A stretch of 64,000 nucleotides of DNA from Pseudomonas silvicola (lineage in GTDB: Bacteria > Pseudomonadota > Gammaproteobacteria > Pseudomonadales > Pseudomonadaceae). Shown piece by piece: positions 41,529 through 52,920 of the stretch. The translations under genes and the position numbers were made by a program. The notes below the pieces were generated by a model. The model had not been told where the DNA came from, ran no database searches, and worked only from the letters and a program-made list of their open reading frames with translations. Position 1 is the stretch's first letter, and each line of letters begins with the position of its first letter. The DNA lies in NCBI RefSeq assembly GCF_026651855.1, contig NZ_CP093280.1, positions 6,718,501 to 6,782,500 on the forward strand, in the 5' to 3' direction.

Positions 41529-44500
41529 TCAGCGCCCCCAGAGCCAGCTGTGGGTACTGCCGCCCTGGACCACCTCTTCAAGCGGTGCCAACCACGCCTG
41601 CAGCGTCAGCACGGTTCGGCGCACCTGCTCTTCGCAGAGCACGCCGCGCTCGTACAATTCGAACACGTACGTTCTCAACCGCCAGTATTCTGCATGACGC
41701 GGTTGCGCCAGGCGTACCACATCGTTGAACAGCCCCGGCCCCGTGGTGGTGGATATTCGGGTCATGTAGTCGCGCATGCCCGGGGCCAGGTCGAACGGCC
41801 GTGCGGCCAGGTGCTCGCGAGCGGTGGCGAAGCGCCGCAGCAGTTCCTGGGAAATGGCGTCGAGCAACGGGTTCTGCGCCAGTGTCGCGAAATGGCTGTT
41901 GTTCGGCATCGCGTCCAGCCCCAGCAGCACATGGTTGACCGCGCCCCCCGTCATCACGTCGCCCGGCCTTATCCGCAGGATCGGCAGCGGTTTCAGCAGT
42001 TTGTCGTCCATGTCCAGGTACACGCCGCCCTTGGCGAACATCAGCCGGTAACGCAGCACGTCACAGGCAGCCGCGTAGTTGCGGCTGCCGGGCTGCAGAA
42101 AGAAGTTGAAGGGTTCGGCATGGGGACTGGCTAGAAACGCTTGGAAAAAGGCGTCATCTTCAAGGGCTTCGAACGCCACGCCTTTGAAACGCTGCTGCAG
42201 CACTTGCAGTTGCCGCGCCGTGTGGGTGTCACCGCCCCGGGCCAGAAAATGCACCGTGTGCGCAGTCGGTCGGCCACGCAACTGCAGCATATTATTGACC
42301 AGCGCGGCTTGGTGGGTGTCGATCAAGGTTTGCGCATCGCCAATCCAGACCTGGTGAACATGGGCGGGCACGACATCGGTCCCCAAGGGGCGCGTGGCGG
42401 GTGAGAAGGCCGGGCGGTCGGGACAGCCCAGCGCACGCCGGGCGCGCTGTTGTTCAGCGGCATCGGCCAGCCGCGTGCCCTCGCGGCTGGCGATGAACTG
42501 CCCGGTATCGCGGTCCAGGCGGTAGTAGTAACCGTTGTCAGCGCAGTACCACTGATGACTGTCCAGGTCGTATTTGACCGACAGGCGCCCACCGGCCATG
42601 CGCAGGGTGTAACTGACCTCACCACTGTCGCGGATCGCCTGTTGGTCCAACTCCACGCCAGCGAGTACATATCGCGCTTCCTCCAGGGCTTGTTGAGCGT
42701 CCATGCCACCCTTGAGGCTTGGCTGCGGCGTCAGGCGCCAGCGCCCCCCACCCTCGTGGCGCAGCAGCGGGTCGGGGTTGGAAAAGTGTGATGCGTGCAA
42801 GGGCCCCTCACCCGCGCCAAGCCGGAAAGTGGACGGGCCGCCCAGCGGGTCACGCACCTCGTACACCCGGTGGTAGCGTCCATCGTCCAGCCGCGCGTGC
42901 AGCGCCCCATCGAACACGTAAAGCCCCTGCCGCGGGCCTTGCTTGAACTGAAAGGGCTGTGCCGAAGGCTGGGTGCCGAGCAGACGCTGAAGCTGGGGCG
43001 CCTGGCCCGCCACCGCACGGGTGGGCAAGGCGAGCCGCACCAACGGCGCCCGTGTACCGGTCCGGGCATTCCAGGGACGCTTGGCATTGTGCAAACCGAC
43101 GGCACTGCTCAGGGCTTCCAGGGTGTACTCGGCCGCCAGCTGCTTCTGGTCGTCCTGATAGGCCTCGTAGCCCTTGAAGGCCAGAAAGCCCAGCTCGGCC
43201 ACGTCCAGCACCGTCATCAAGCGCCCCGGCAGCACCAGGCTGGCGATGCGAAACAGCGCCACGGCAATGGCCAGACCTTTGTCCACCGCCACCTCGGTAT
43301 CGGACACCGCCTGGGCATCGGCATCGCTGCGCAGGTAGCGGCTACGGTAGTCGAACGCCACCTGGGCCAATGGCCTCTCCAGGGGCCGCATCAGCACGTC
43401 ACTGCCACCACGCCCGCCCGCCAATGCGCTGAGCACCCGCAACGCCGCGCCTTGCTGATGAGCACCGAAGCGGCCGAGCCAGTAGCGCGCAGGCGCACTG
43501 CTGGTGGGCGACGCGATCCCGGCCAGGTCGGCCTTGAACTTCCGAAGCATGTTGCGCACCGACGCAAAACGCTGGAACGCCGCACCGCCGGGGTAACCGG
43601 GTCGGTACAGGATCAACGAAGGCTCGCCCTCCAGGTTGAACACAAAGACATCGCGCAGGCTGTTGCCCGCCATCACCAGCCCCTGGACCTGCACCTTGTG
43701 GCCGTCCAGCAAGGGCCGGCCGTGCGCGGAGGGGTGGTCGAGCACTTGCAGCACCGTCCGCAGGCCTGCCTCGTCCAGATGCCCCGCGGCGCGGGCGACC
43801 CGCGCATCCAGGCGCAACTGGCCGTCAATCAGGCCTTCGGCGGCAGCTCGCGCTGTGTCATACGCCTTGCGCGCGACGGCCGCCTGCGGGCGCGCCAGGC
43901 GCGCCTGCAGCAGCGCTTCATAGCCCTCCTGCAATTTCAGCCGCTGGGCCAACTGGTCGACCTGGGCCAGGCTGAGCGGGGCGGGGTGCAGGCCCACGGG
44001 CTCGATGCGACGCGCCTCCAGGCCAGTGCGGTCCAGGCGCAAGGCGATGTACTCCAGCAGCGAAACGTAATCGCTGCTGACTTCGTGGCTGGCTTGGCGC
44101 CCAGGGGTGGCAGGCACCAGCTCGCTGATGGGCGGGTCGGGGGCATAGGCCGCGGTGTAGATCATGAAACCGATACCCGTCGGGTCCACTCCCGCCACCT
44201 CGGCACTGATGCGCTGGCGGGCGTAGTCATGAAAACTCGGCAGGTCACCGAAATACTCATGAGCCTGGTGCTGACGCTGCCATTGCAGGGCCAGGAGGCT
44301 GTCCAACGCCGGCTCATCCGCCAGCAAGGCCGCCGGCCACTGCGCACGAATCACCTGCCGAAAATGCGAATAGCCCTTCCAGGCCTGGGCTTTGCGACTC
44401 ATGGACACGTCCAGGCCAATCAACGCTTGCCACAGATTGCCCTGGGCCTGTTCCTCGTTGCTTTTCCAAGCGGCGACCTGCTGGCTGACGGCAGCGCTAA

Positions 44501-45167
44501 ACACATTGTCACGCAACGGCACTGCTACCAGCGCAGGCACCCCGGCCGCCAGGGCCTTCAGCCACTGGGCCTGGTCCTGAACCGACAGGCGCGCCAGCAT
44601 CAGGCAACGCTGCATGGCGTCGTCATGAAACCGCCGGGCCAGCGTATCCAGGGCCTGCTGCAGGTGGTCGAAGCCCTGCAGAAAACCGAAGGTGCCGGTG
44701 CAGTGAACCAGGGTCGGACCCGTGGCGGTAGCGCGCGCTACCACTTGGCGGGTGCTGTAGTCCACGCCAGCGGGCGTTTCGGTCAGGACGAACAGCCCAG
44801 GGAGGGGCGCGGTACGCTGCCCGGTGTCATCCACCAGGTGCAGGCCATACACCTCGCGGCCGCTGGCGCGGTCTTGCCAGCGCGGGTAGCGAACACATTC
44901 ACGGGCCAGGTTGTAGGCCTCTTCCGATAGCCCGTCGAACAACCGATGCAGCCGGGCCTGTTCAAGGAAGTTGTCGCGCAGCCGCACCTCCTGCTGCAAC
45001 TGGCGGGTGGTGTGATGCTGGTCGATGGGCAACTGCCAGTACGCCAGGGAAGCGCTGATGAACGTGGCGGGGTCAGCTGGGTCATGACGGGGCAACAGGG
45101 CAAGATCAGGCAGGCCGTCGGGCAACGGTGCGCGCCGGGGCACAGGGTCGGGAATCAGGGGCAACAT
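41529..45167 (-). CDS. Large toxin-like protein with C-terminal TcdA/TcdB-type glycosyltransferase
   Basis: A 1212-residue protein with no signal peptide. Residues 1 to about 750 resemble the dermonecrotic-toxin-like DUF6543 region of large Pseudomonas effectors, including a hydrophobic segment at about 631-665. A middle part (about 740-830) has short W/Y-rich repeats such as GLYVFDGALHARLDDGRYHR. The C-terminus is a sugar transferase of the large clostridial toxin type: HVHQVWIG (936-943), then AAACDVLRYRLMFAKGGVYL with Asp1036 and Arg1039, and the DXD motif LDMDD (Asp1052, Asp1054). These residues bind UDP-sugar and manganese in that family. Translocation to a host or rival cell by a specialised system is inferred. 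ATG 45167 follows AAGGATAG. No immunity or chaperone gene is adjacent. Confidence 0.8.
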   Translation of the reverse strand: MLPLIPDPVPRRAPLPDGLPDLALLPRHDPADPATFISASLAYWQLPIDQHHTTRQLQQEVRLRDNFLEQARLHRLFDGLSEEAYNLARECVRYPRWQDRASGREVYGLHLVDDTGQRTAPLPGLFVLTETPAGVDYSTRQVVARATATGPTLVHCTGTFGFLQGFDHLQQALDTLARRFHDDAMQRCLMLARLSVQDQAQWLKALAAGVPALVAVPLRDNVFSAAVSQQVAAWKSNEEQAQGNLWQALIGLDVSMSRKAQAWKGYSHFRQVIRAQWPAALLADEPALDSLLALQWQRQHQAHEYFGDLPSFHDYARQRISAEVAGVDPTGIGFMIYTAAYAPDPPISELVPATPGRQASHEVSSDYVSLLEYIALRLDRTGLEARRIEPVGLHPAPLSLAQVDQLAQRLKLQEGYEALLQARLARPQAAVARKAYDTARAAAEGLIDGQLRLDARVARAAGHLDEAGLRTVLQVLDHPSAHGRPLLDGHKVQVQGLVMAGNSLRDVFVFNLEGEPSLILYRPGYPGGAAFQRFASVRNMLRKFKADLAGIASPTSSAPARYWLGRFGAHQQGAALRVLSALAGGRGGSDVLMRPLERPLAQVAFDYRSRYLRSDADAQAVSDTEVAVDKGLAIAVALFRIASLVLPGRLMTVLDVAELGFLAFKGYEAYQDDQKQLAAEYTLEALSSAVGLHNAKRPWNARTGTRAPLVRLALPTRAVAGQAPQLQRLLGTQPSAQPFQFKQGPRQGLYVFDGALHARLDDGRYHRVYEVRDPLGGPSTFRLGAGEGPLHASHFSNPDPLLRHEGGGRWRLTPQPSLKGGMDAQQALEEARYVLAGVELDQQAIRDSGEVSYTLRMAGGRLSVKYDLDSHQWYCADNGYYYRLDRDTGQFIASREGTRLADAAEQQRARRALGCPDRPAFSPATRPLGTDVVPAHVHQVWIGDAQTLIDTHQAALVNNMLQLRGRPTAHTVHFLARGGDTHTARQLQVLQQRFKGVAFEALEDDAFFQAFLASPHAEPFNFFLQPGSRNYAAACDVLRYRLMFAKGGVYLDMDDKLLKPLPILRIRPGDVMTGGAVNHVLLGLDAMPNNSHFATLAQNPLLDAISQELLRRFATAREHLAARPFDLAPGMRDYMTRISTTTGPGLFNDVVRLAQPRHAEYWRLRTYVFELYERGVLCEEQVRRTVLTLQAWLAPLEEVVQGGSTHSWLWGR

Positions 45168-45237
45168 GGTTTCTATCCTTGGTCAGAAACCCGCAGCCTG
45201 CCAAGGCACCCGCCACCCGAGGTGTTAGATAATAAGG

Positions 45238-45293
45238 GGGCGCCATGCCGGGTGTTCGCGTTCGGCAACCGGAACATCACGTGCATGGCGCCC
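45238..45293. other. Stem-loop between fadH-like gene and toxin-like gene
   Basis: GGGCGCCATGC (45238-45248) pairs with GCATGGCGCCC (45283-45293), with partial inner pairing of GGTGTTC and GAACATC. It lies upstream of the toxin-like gene and downstream of the fadH-like gene, so it may end the latter's transcript. There is no T-tract. Confidence 0.4.
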
Positions 45294-45323
45294 AGGCAGC
45301 AACACTTGCAGCCGTCACACGGC

Positions 45324-47447
<2,124 letters not shown>

Positions 47448-47490
47448 CTACGGCCAAGGTGTACCGGTCTCAATGACCGAAAGTGACAAG

Positions 47491-48954
47491 TTATTGATCC
47501 AATTGCACAGCACGGGATTGGCTACCGGCCTGCGTCGCCGCTTCGTGGGCGCACTCGGCCAATATCGCGAAGCTGGCGCGCACCGGCGCCGACAATGGCC
47601 TGCCCAGGCACAGGCGCAGGCCGGTGCTGGCGCGCTCGCTGGCAAAGAAGATGTCGCTGCTGGCCATGGGGCAGCCACGTTCGATGGCCAGGCGGCGCAA
47701 CCTGGCCATGTCGGTATGGGGTGGCAGTTCTATCCAGTGGATGAAGCCCCCGCGCGGTGGCCGATAGACGCAACCGGCAGGCATCTGCAGGCGCACGAAG
47801 GATTCGACGAAGGCGGTCAGCGTTGCCAATTGCGCGCGCAACCGCGCGCAATGGTCCTCCAGATAACCACGCCCGATGAATTCATTGAGCACGTTCTGGG
47901 TCAGGCTGGCGACGGCCAGGTTGCGGGAGAACATCTGCGCCAGAATCGCATCGCGGTACCTGCCGGCCACGCACCAGCCCACCCGATACCCGGGAGCGAC
48001 GGTTTTCGAAAACGACGAACAATAGATCGTCTGCCCGGTGGTGTCGTAGCTTTTGATCGCGCGCGGGCGCGCCTGCTCGGGGGCCAGGTCGAAAAAGATG
48101 TCGTCTTCGATGATCGGCACATCGGCGTCGCGGGCCAGGCTCACCAGCCGGGCGCGGCTGGCGTCGGGCATGATGAAGCCGCGCGGGTTCTGCAGCGTGG
48201 GGTTGAGAAATATCACCTCGACCGTTCGCTGTTGCAGTGCCTGCGCCAGGTGCTCGAGGTCCAGGCCGTGCTCGCCATCGGTGCGCAGGGGCAAGGCGCG
48301 CATGCCCAGGCGCTCGATGGTCTGCAGAATGCCGTAGTAGGTGGGCGTTTCGATGGCCACAGTGGCACCCCGACCCGCCACCGCTTCCAGCGCGAGTTCC
48401 AGGGCCACCGTGTCACCCGAGGTCACCAGAATATCGTCCGGCCCGCAGACCACGCTGCGCGTCAGCATCAAGCCGGCGATGCGACGCCGCAGGGCAGCCA
48501 GGCCAGGCGGCGCCACCAGCCCGGCTTGGGCAGGGTCAGCCTTGCCGGCCACGACCCCGAGGCATTTGTTGAGCAGCACATGGGGCGTCAGTTCGCTGTG
48601 CAGCACGGCGGAACTCAGGGACACCGAGGTGCCACTGGCCGCCTGGGACAGCATGGCGACCACGGCATGATTGACGTTGACGGTCACCCCGGCCAGGTCG
48701 GGCCGGGCAAGGGTCCCTGCGCGCCCCGACGCCGAGACGAAATAGCCGACCCGGGGCACCGTCAGCACGTAGGCATTGGCTTCAAGATCAGTGAGGGCCC
48801 GTTGAACCGTGGTGATGCTGGTCTCGAATAACCGGGCCAGGGCCCGGATCGAAGGCAGCCTGGAGTCGGGGGCCCATTCACCACTGTCGATCTGGCGGAT
48901 GACCCAGTCCTTGACGATCCGCCAGCGCTTGTCCGTTTTTTCAAACCTGTCCAT
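47491..48954 (-). CDS. MocR-family regulator (GntR helix-turn-helix plus aminotransferase)
   Basis: A 487-residue fusion of an N-terminal GntR-type winged helix (about 12-78: VKDWVIRQIDSGEWAPDSRL, SITTVQRALTDLEANAYV, RVGYFVSASG) with a fold-type I aminotransferase-like domain. The PLP site shows IIEDDIFFDLAP and the cofactor lysine in CSSFSKTVAPGYRVGW. MocR proteins use PLP and an amino compound as effector rather than catalysing a pathway step. It follows the LldP-family permease gene by 18 bases on the same strand, which suggests it controls that permease. Effector unknown. Confidence 0.9.
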   Translation of the reverse strand: MDRFEKTDKRWRIVKDWVIRQIDSGEWAPDSRLPSIRALARLFETSITTVQRALTDLEANAYVLTVPRVGYFVSASGRAGTLARPDLAGVTVNVNHAVVAMLSQAASGTSVSLSSAVLHSELTPHVLLNKCLGVVAGKADPAQAGLVAPPGLAALRRRIAGLMLTRSVVCGPDDILVTSGDTVALELALEAVAGRGATVAIETPTYYGILQTIERLGMRALPLRTDGEHGLDLEHLAQALQQRTVEVIFLNPTLQNPRGFIMPDASRARLVSLARDADVPIIEDDIFFDLAPEQARPRAIKSYDTTGQTIYCSSFSKTVAPGYRVGWCVAGRYRDAILAQMFSRNLAVASLTQNVLNEFIGRGYLEDHCARLRAQLATLTAFVESFVRLQMPAGCVYRPPRGGFIHWIELPPHTDMARLRRLAIERGCPMASSDIFFASERASTGLRLCLGRPLSAPVRASFAILAECAHEAATQAGSQSRAVQLDQ

Positions 48955-48972
48955 GAGTGCTCTTTTGTCAAA

Positions 48973-50409
48973 TCAGGAAACGCCTCCCGCAAGGTAAAGC
49001 AAAACAATGCCCGTTGCAGCCACAATGAGCATGTTGAGCAGCACCAGTGCGAAGGCAAACCTGATCAGGCCGTGCTCTTCTTCCCGATTCGCGCCGGCCA
49101 GGCCTGTGATCAGCGACAGGATCGACAAGGAGCCCAACGCGCCATGCCCCGCGGCGCTGTTGACCATGGCCGCCAGCCAAGGCCCGTACCCGGCACCCAG
49201 CGCCGCGATGGACGGCATGACCAGGGTGTTGCCGCCCACGTTGGAACCAGTGACGTAGCCAGCCAGCCCCGCCAATAGCGCCACCACGGGCGCCAGGGAG
49301 ATGCCGGACAGCGATTGCAGGGTACGCTGCGCTTCGACCAGGAAACCGGCGTTGACCATCACCTGGGACAACAGCAGGAATAGGAAGATGGTCGCCACCG
49401 AGAACCTGGCACGGTTGTACAGCGTGCGCCACGGGAAGCCATCGGCCGCGGCCTGACGTACGGACATCAGCACCGTGACCATCAGCAACGCCAGGCCCGG
49501 CGACGCCAGGGGTTTCCAGGAAACATGCTCCCCCCGGATCACCCACAGGCCATCCCAGCCGGACAACACGAACACGCCACGCGAGGCGACGATCACCCCC
49601 AGCAACGCCAGGTACGGCCACGCAGCCCGGGGCCAGCGCACCAGCGTTCCGCGCTGCAACAACGAGATGCCCAAACCCACACAGGCCACGGCAAGCCCGG
49701 CAAGCACCCCGGAAACCTCCGGCCCGACCCAACGGTTGATGGCAAACAGCACGCTGCTGAACAACGCCGACACCAGCACCAGGCCCAGCCATGGCATCAC
49801 GCGGCGAATGCCTGCCTGCCACATGGCGACGCCGGCCAGGCACAGAAACACCGGGGCACTGATCAGTGCCGAGTGAGTGCCCAGGGTCTGCGCCGGCAGG
49901 TGAGCCAGTTGCGCGCCGATCACCGTCGCCAGCCCCAGCGTGCCCCACGGCATGACCACCATGCCCGCCAAGGCGATTTTCATGCCCGCCTGTCGGGAGA
50001 ACAGGCTCATCAACAAGGGCACGGTGGCGATCAGCGACACGCCGAAGCCGGTCATGGCCTCCAACAGCGGCGCCAGCCCCAGCACGATGAAGGTGATTTG
50101 CGCGGTCGGCGCCCAGCCCAATTCCTTGACCCAGGCCCCAATCGCCTGGGGCGCGCCGCCGCGCTCCACCAGAATGACGAAAGCCAGCCCCGGTACGATC
50201 ACGCAGGCGGTGCTGAGAAACAGAATCGTGGTGTCCTGCAGGATGGCCGCGGTAACGGCACCGGACAACGGTGCCGCGGCGCCCAGCCCCCATAGCAGGA
50301 ATACCCCGGCGACCCCGGCCAGCGCCGCTTGCACTGGCGGACGACGGACCACCAGGATCAGGGCGATCACCAGGCCGATGGGCGACATTTGCAACAGAAG
50401 CGAATCCAT
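48973..50409 (-). CDS. L-lactate permease (LldP) family transporter
   Basis: A 478-residue inner-membrane transporter with about 12-14 helices. LctP-family features are LAPLLEAMTGFGVSLIATVP, VVMPWGTLGLATVIGAQLA, LAGLAGYVTGSNVGGNTLV and MVNSAAGHGALGSLSILSLI. It is shorter than E. coli LldP (about 550) and is not beside lactate dehydrogenase genes; lactate, glycolate or another 2-hydroxy acid is possible. The ATG is at 50409; TTAAGGAAGG-like sequence lies upstream on the minus strand. It pairs with the MocR gene downstream. Confidence 0.85.
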   Translation of the reverse strand: MDSLLLQMSPIGLVIALILVVRRPPVQAALAGVAGVFLLWGLGAAAPLSGAVTAAILQDTTILFLSTACVIVPGLAFVILVERGGAPQAIGAWVKELGWAPTAQITFIVLGLAPLLEAMTGFGVSLIATVPLLMSLFSRQAGMKIALAGMVVMPWGTLGLATVIGAQLAHLPAQTLGTHSALISAPVFLCLAGVAMWQAGIRRVMPWLGLVLVSALFSSVLFAINRWVGPEVSGVLAGLAVACVGLGISLLQRGTLVRWPRAAWPYLALLGVIVASRGVFVLSGWDGLWVIRGEHVSWKPLASPGLALLMVTVLMSVRQAAADGFPWRTLYNRARFSVATIFLFLLLSQVMVNAGFLVEAQRTLQSLSGISLAPVVALLAGLAGYVTGSNVGGNTLVMPSIAALGAGYGPWLAAMVNSAAGHGALGSLSILSLITGLAGANREEEHGLIRFAFALVLLNMLIVAATGIVLLYLAGGVS

Positions 50410-50765
50410 GTGCTGCGTTCCTTCCTTAGTCGTGGGTCTGCCCGCTGTATTCGGTAGCGCGCATCGAGGGGCGTTCGCAGAAACGCTGGTACCAGGTGCT
50501 CAGGCGGGGGTGCGCGGAAAAATCCGCCAGCTCGCGAAATACCAGCCATCGGTGCCGGCCCGAGCAGGGCCTGGCGGTGCGATAATCAGGCTTTTTGCCA
50601 TCAACCGAGAGATACAGATTTTTCGTTTTTTCCAATACACCCTGCGTCGCCAGCCCGTTAACATCGCGTTTGCACCCAAGGCTGTGCTGCCTGGCAAAAA
50701 AAACCGTCCAGCCTTGGTTTTCCCGTACCCTTGTGCCACACCCCCGAGGAGCCCCACGCCACCCC
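50410..50765. other. 356-base region between lldP-like and nitrilase-like genes
   Basis: It contains the GST-like remnant (about 50426-50560, minus strand) and otherwise unrecognised sequence. Promoters for the divergent neighbours must lie here. Confidence 0.45.
50426..50560 (-). pseudogene. Remnant of a glutathione S-transferase C-terminus
   Basis: About 43 codons on the minus strand read WLVFRELADFSAHPRLSTWY followed by QRFCERPSMRATEYSG and a TAA stop. This is the typical last helix region of GST proteins (PxLxxWxxRxxxRPS). Upstream in the same frame the sequence no longer resembles a GST and no domain start is present, so this is a 3' fragment of a lost gene, 16 bases before the lldP-like gene. 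Confidence 0.5.
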
Positions 50766-51875
50766 ATGGCCCGTTTGCTGCTAACCCTGTCATCCCTGGT
50801 CCTGCTCGTGGCCGTGGCCACCTACGGCGTATGGACCCAGGACCGCCCCGCCGGCCATTACCTGTCCGACCTGCGCATCCAGGTGGCCGTGGACGAAGGC
50901 GTGCGCACCGGGCGTGGCAACCTGCTGGGGGTTCAGCCTGAGTTGTTCGCCACCGACTACCAGAGCCTGGAACGCCTGCACCGCAAGCTGGCGGCCTATT
51001 TGAGCCAGGCCCGGGACCTGGGCATGATCAGCGCCAGGACCGTGGTGGTGTTGCCTGAACATATCGGCACCCTGCTGTGGGCACGGGGCGAGAAGGATGA
51101 GCTGTACCAGGCGCCGCGCCTGGCCGAGGCCAACCAGTGGCTGGGCTACAGCAACCCCTTGCTGTTCGCCCGCGCCTGGCTGGACGCCACCAGCGAGGAC
51201 CGCGCCCAGGACACTCGCCTGCGCATGAAGGCTCGCAGCATGGCCAGTGACTACCAGCAGGTGTTTGGCGGCCTGGCCAAGGAGTTCGGCGTCACCCTGG
51301 TGGCGGGTTCCATCATCCTGCCCGATCCTCGGCTGCGCGACGGCACCCTGGTGACTGGCCGTGGCGGGCTGTACAACGTCAGCCTGGTGTTCGGTGCCGA
51401 CGGCAAACCCCTGGGCGAACCGCAGCGCCAGTTGTACCCCGACTTCGTCCAGCGCCGCTACGTGCAGCCCAGCCCCGATTCGACCTTGCAGGTGCTGGAT
51501 ACCCCGGCCGGACGGCTGGGCGTGCTGATTGGCAACGACAGCTGGTACCCGGCCAACTATGCAAGTCTCGACGCCCAGGGCTGCGAGCTGATCGCCGTCC
51601 CTGCGGCCCTCAATGGCAAGGACGTATGGCGTGAACCCTGGCGTGGCAACCCCGACCGCCGCGACGCCGAGCCATTGAGCATCAAGCCGGGAGAGGTCAG
51701 CGAGGGCGAAGCCTGGCACCGCCTCAGCCACGCCGACCGGGCCAGCGTCAGCGTGTTCCTGCGCGGGCAGTTCTGGGACCAGTTCAGCGGTGGCCAGAGC
51801 TTCGCCAACCACGATGGCCTGACCCACCCCACCGATGACGGCCGCGGTGCGCGGCTGATCAATGTGTGGTTGTGA
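50766..51875 (+). CDS. Nitrilase-fold (carbon-nitrogen hydrolase) protein lacking the catalytic cysteine
   Basis: A 369-residue protein with an N-terminal signal anchor (ARLLLTLSSLVLLVAVATYG, residues 2-21) and a carbon-nitrogen hydrolase fold. The catalytic glutamate region is kept (VVVLPEHIG, Glu98). The lysine region reads GEPQRQLYPDF, with Gln222 or Arg221 where Lys is expected, and the nucleophile elbow reads VLIGNDSWYPANYASL, with Gly256 where Cys is expected. Two triad residues therefore seem lost, so a pseudoenzyme role is likely; the alignment was made by eye. ATG 50766 starts the signal segment. The AraC regulator follows after four bases, suggesting cotranscription. Confidence 0.72.
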   Translation: MARLLLTLSSLVLLVAVATYGVWTQDRPAGHYLSDLRIQVAVDEGVRTGRGNLLGVQPELFATDYQSLERLHRKLAAYLSQARDLGMISARTVVVLPEHIGTLLWARGEKDELYQAPRLAEANQWLGYSNPLLFARAWLDATSEDRAQDTRLRMKARSMASDYQQVFGGLAKEFGVTLVAGSIILPDPRLRDGTLVTGRGGLYNVSLVFGADGKPLGEPQRQLYPDFVQRRYVQPSPDSTLQVLDTPAGRLGVLIGNDSWYPANYASLDAQGCELIAVPAALNGKDVWREPWRGNPDRRDAEPLSIKPGEVSEGEAWHRLSHADRASVSVFLRGQFWDQFSGGQSFANHDGLTHPTDDGRGARLINVWL

Positions 51876-51879
51876 GCCC

Positions 51880-52920
51880 ATGCCAAGCACACCGGTGAGG
51901 CTGGGCGACCTGTCCGTGGGTTTCATCCACAGCCTGGCCGATGCCGTGGCCAGCCACGGCCTGGACCCCGCCCCACTGCTGCTGCAATACGGCCTTGAGC
52001 CCTTGCGCCTGGCCGAAGCCGGCGCGCGGCTGTCGATTCCCCGCTACATGCGCCTGGGCCATGCGGCCATCCAGCTCACCGGCGACCCGGCCCTGGGGCT
52101 GCGCATGGGGCGGGCATCGCGCATGGCCCAGGCAGGCCTGGCCGGTGTCACCGCGGCCCAGGCGCCGACAGTGCGCGAAGCGGCGCGCACGCTGATCCGC
52201 TTCGCCCCGCTGAACCAATCCAACTACCGTGGCCAGGCCAGCCTGCACGAAGATTCGCGCGGGGCCTGGTTGCGCTTCTATTCCATCAGCCCGTACAACG
52301 CCTACAACTGCTTCGTGGTGGACTCGGTGCTGGCTGGGTGGCTGCAGCAACTGGGCACACTGTGCGGGCAGACCTTGCACGCCGAGCGCGTGGACGTCGA
52401 ATACCAGACACCGCCCTATGCCGAGCAGTACCAGGCCCTGAGCAGCGGGCCAGTCACCTTCGGCGCGAGCCACAACCAGTTGCGCCTGAGCCTGGCCAAC
52501 CTGGCCTTGCGCAACCCGGACCACTGCCCCAGCACCTACCGCTACCTGCTGGGCCTGTGCGAGCAGGAACTGCAACAGCTGACCCGCACCCGTGGCCTGC
52601 GCGAGCGCATCACCCAATTGCTGGGGCCGCTGCTCGATGGCGGGCGGGAGCCGGATCTTGAGGAAGTGGCGGCGCGGCTGAAACTGCCGACCTGGACCTT
52701 GCGGCGCAAACTGGCTGACGAGGGCACACAGTTCCGCGCCATTCTCAATGACACGCGGCGTGACCTGGCCATGGCCTATATCCGCGACACGGAATTGGCG
52801 TTTGGCGAGATCGCCTACCTGCTGGGGTTTGCTTCGGCCGAAGCCTTTGCGCGCGCCTTCAAGCGCTGGAAGGGGCAGACACCGGGGGAATACCGGCGCC
52901 AGAGCATGCGGGCACTATAG
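51880..52920 (+). CDS. AraC-family transcriptional regulator (arabinose-binding-like N-domain)
   Basis: A 346-residue regulator. The N-terminal part matches the OruR/ArgR-type effector domain (LADAVASHGLDPAPLLLQYG, then RLGHAAIQLTGDPALGLRMG). The C-terminal AraC DNA-binding domain has two helix-turn-helix units: DLEEVAARLKLPTWTLRRKL and the signature AFGEIAYLLGFASAEAFARA (observed LAFGEIAYLLGF). The start is ATG 51880, four bases after the nitrilase-fold gene. The target is unknown; the upstream gene is the nearest candidate. Confidence 0.9.
   Translation: MPSTPVRLGDLSVGFIHSLADAVASHGLDPAPLLLQYGLEPLRLAEAGARLSIPRYMRLGHAAIQLTGDPALGLRMGRASRMAQAGLAGVTAAQAPTVREAARTLIRFAPLNQSNYRGQASLHEDSRGAWLRFYSISPYNAYNCFVVDSVLAGWLQQLGTLCGQTLHAERVDVEYQTPPYAEQYQALSSGPVTFGASHNQLRLSLANLALRNPDHCPSTYRYLLGLCEQELQQLTRTRGLRERITQLLGPLLDGGREPDLEEVAARLKLPTWTLRRKLADEGTQFRAILNDTRRDLAMAYIRDTELAFGEIAYLLGFASAEAFARAFKRWKGQTPGEYRRQSMRAL

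Noticed and set aside
42795-44930. A 711-codon plus-strand frame opposite the toxin-like gene
   Set aside because: No family motif and typical antisense composition, while the minus-strand gene has a ribosome-binding site and clear motifs. It is not an immunity gene candidate.
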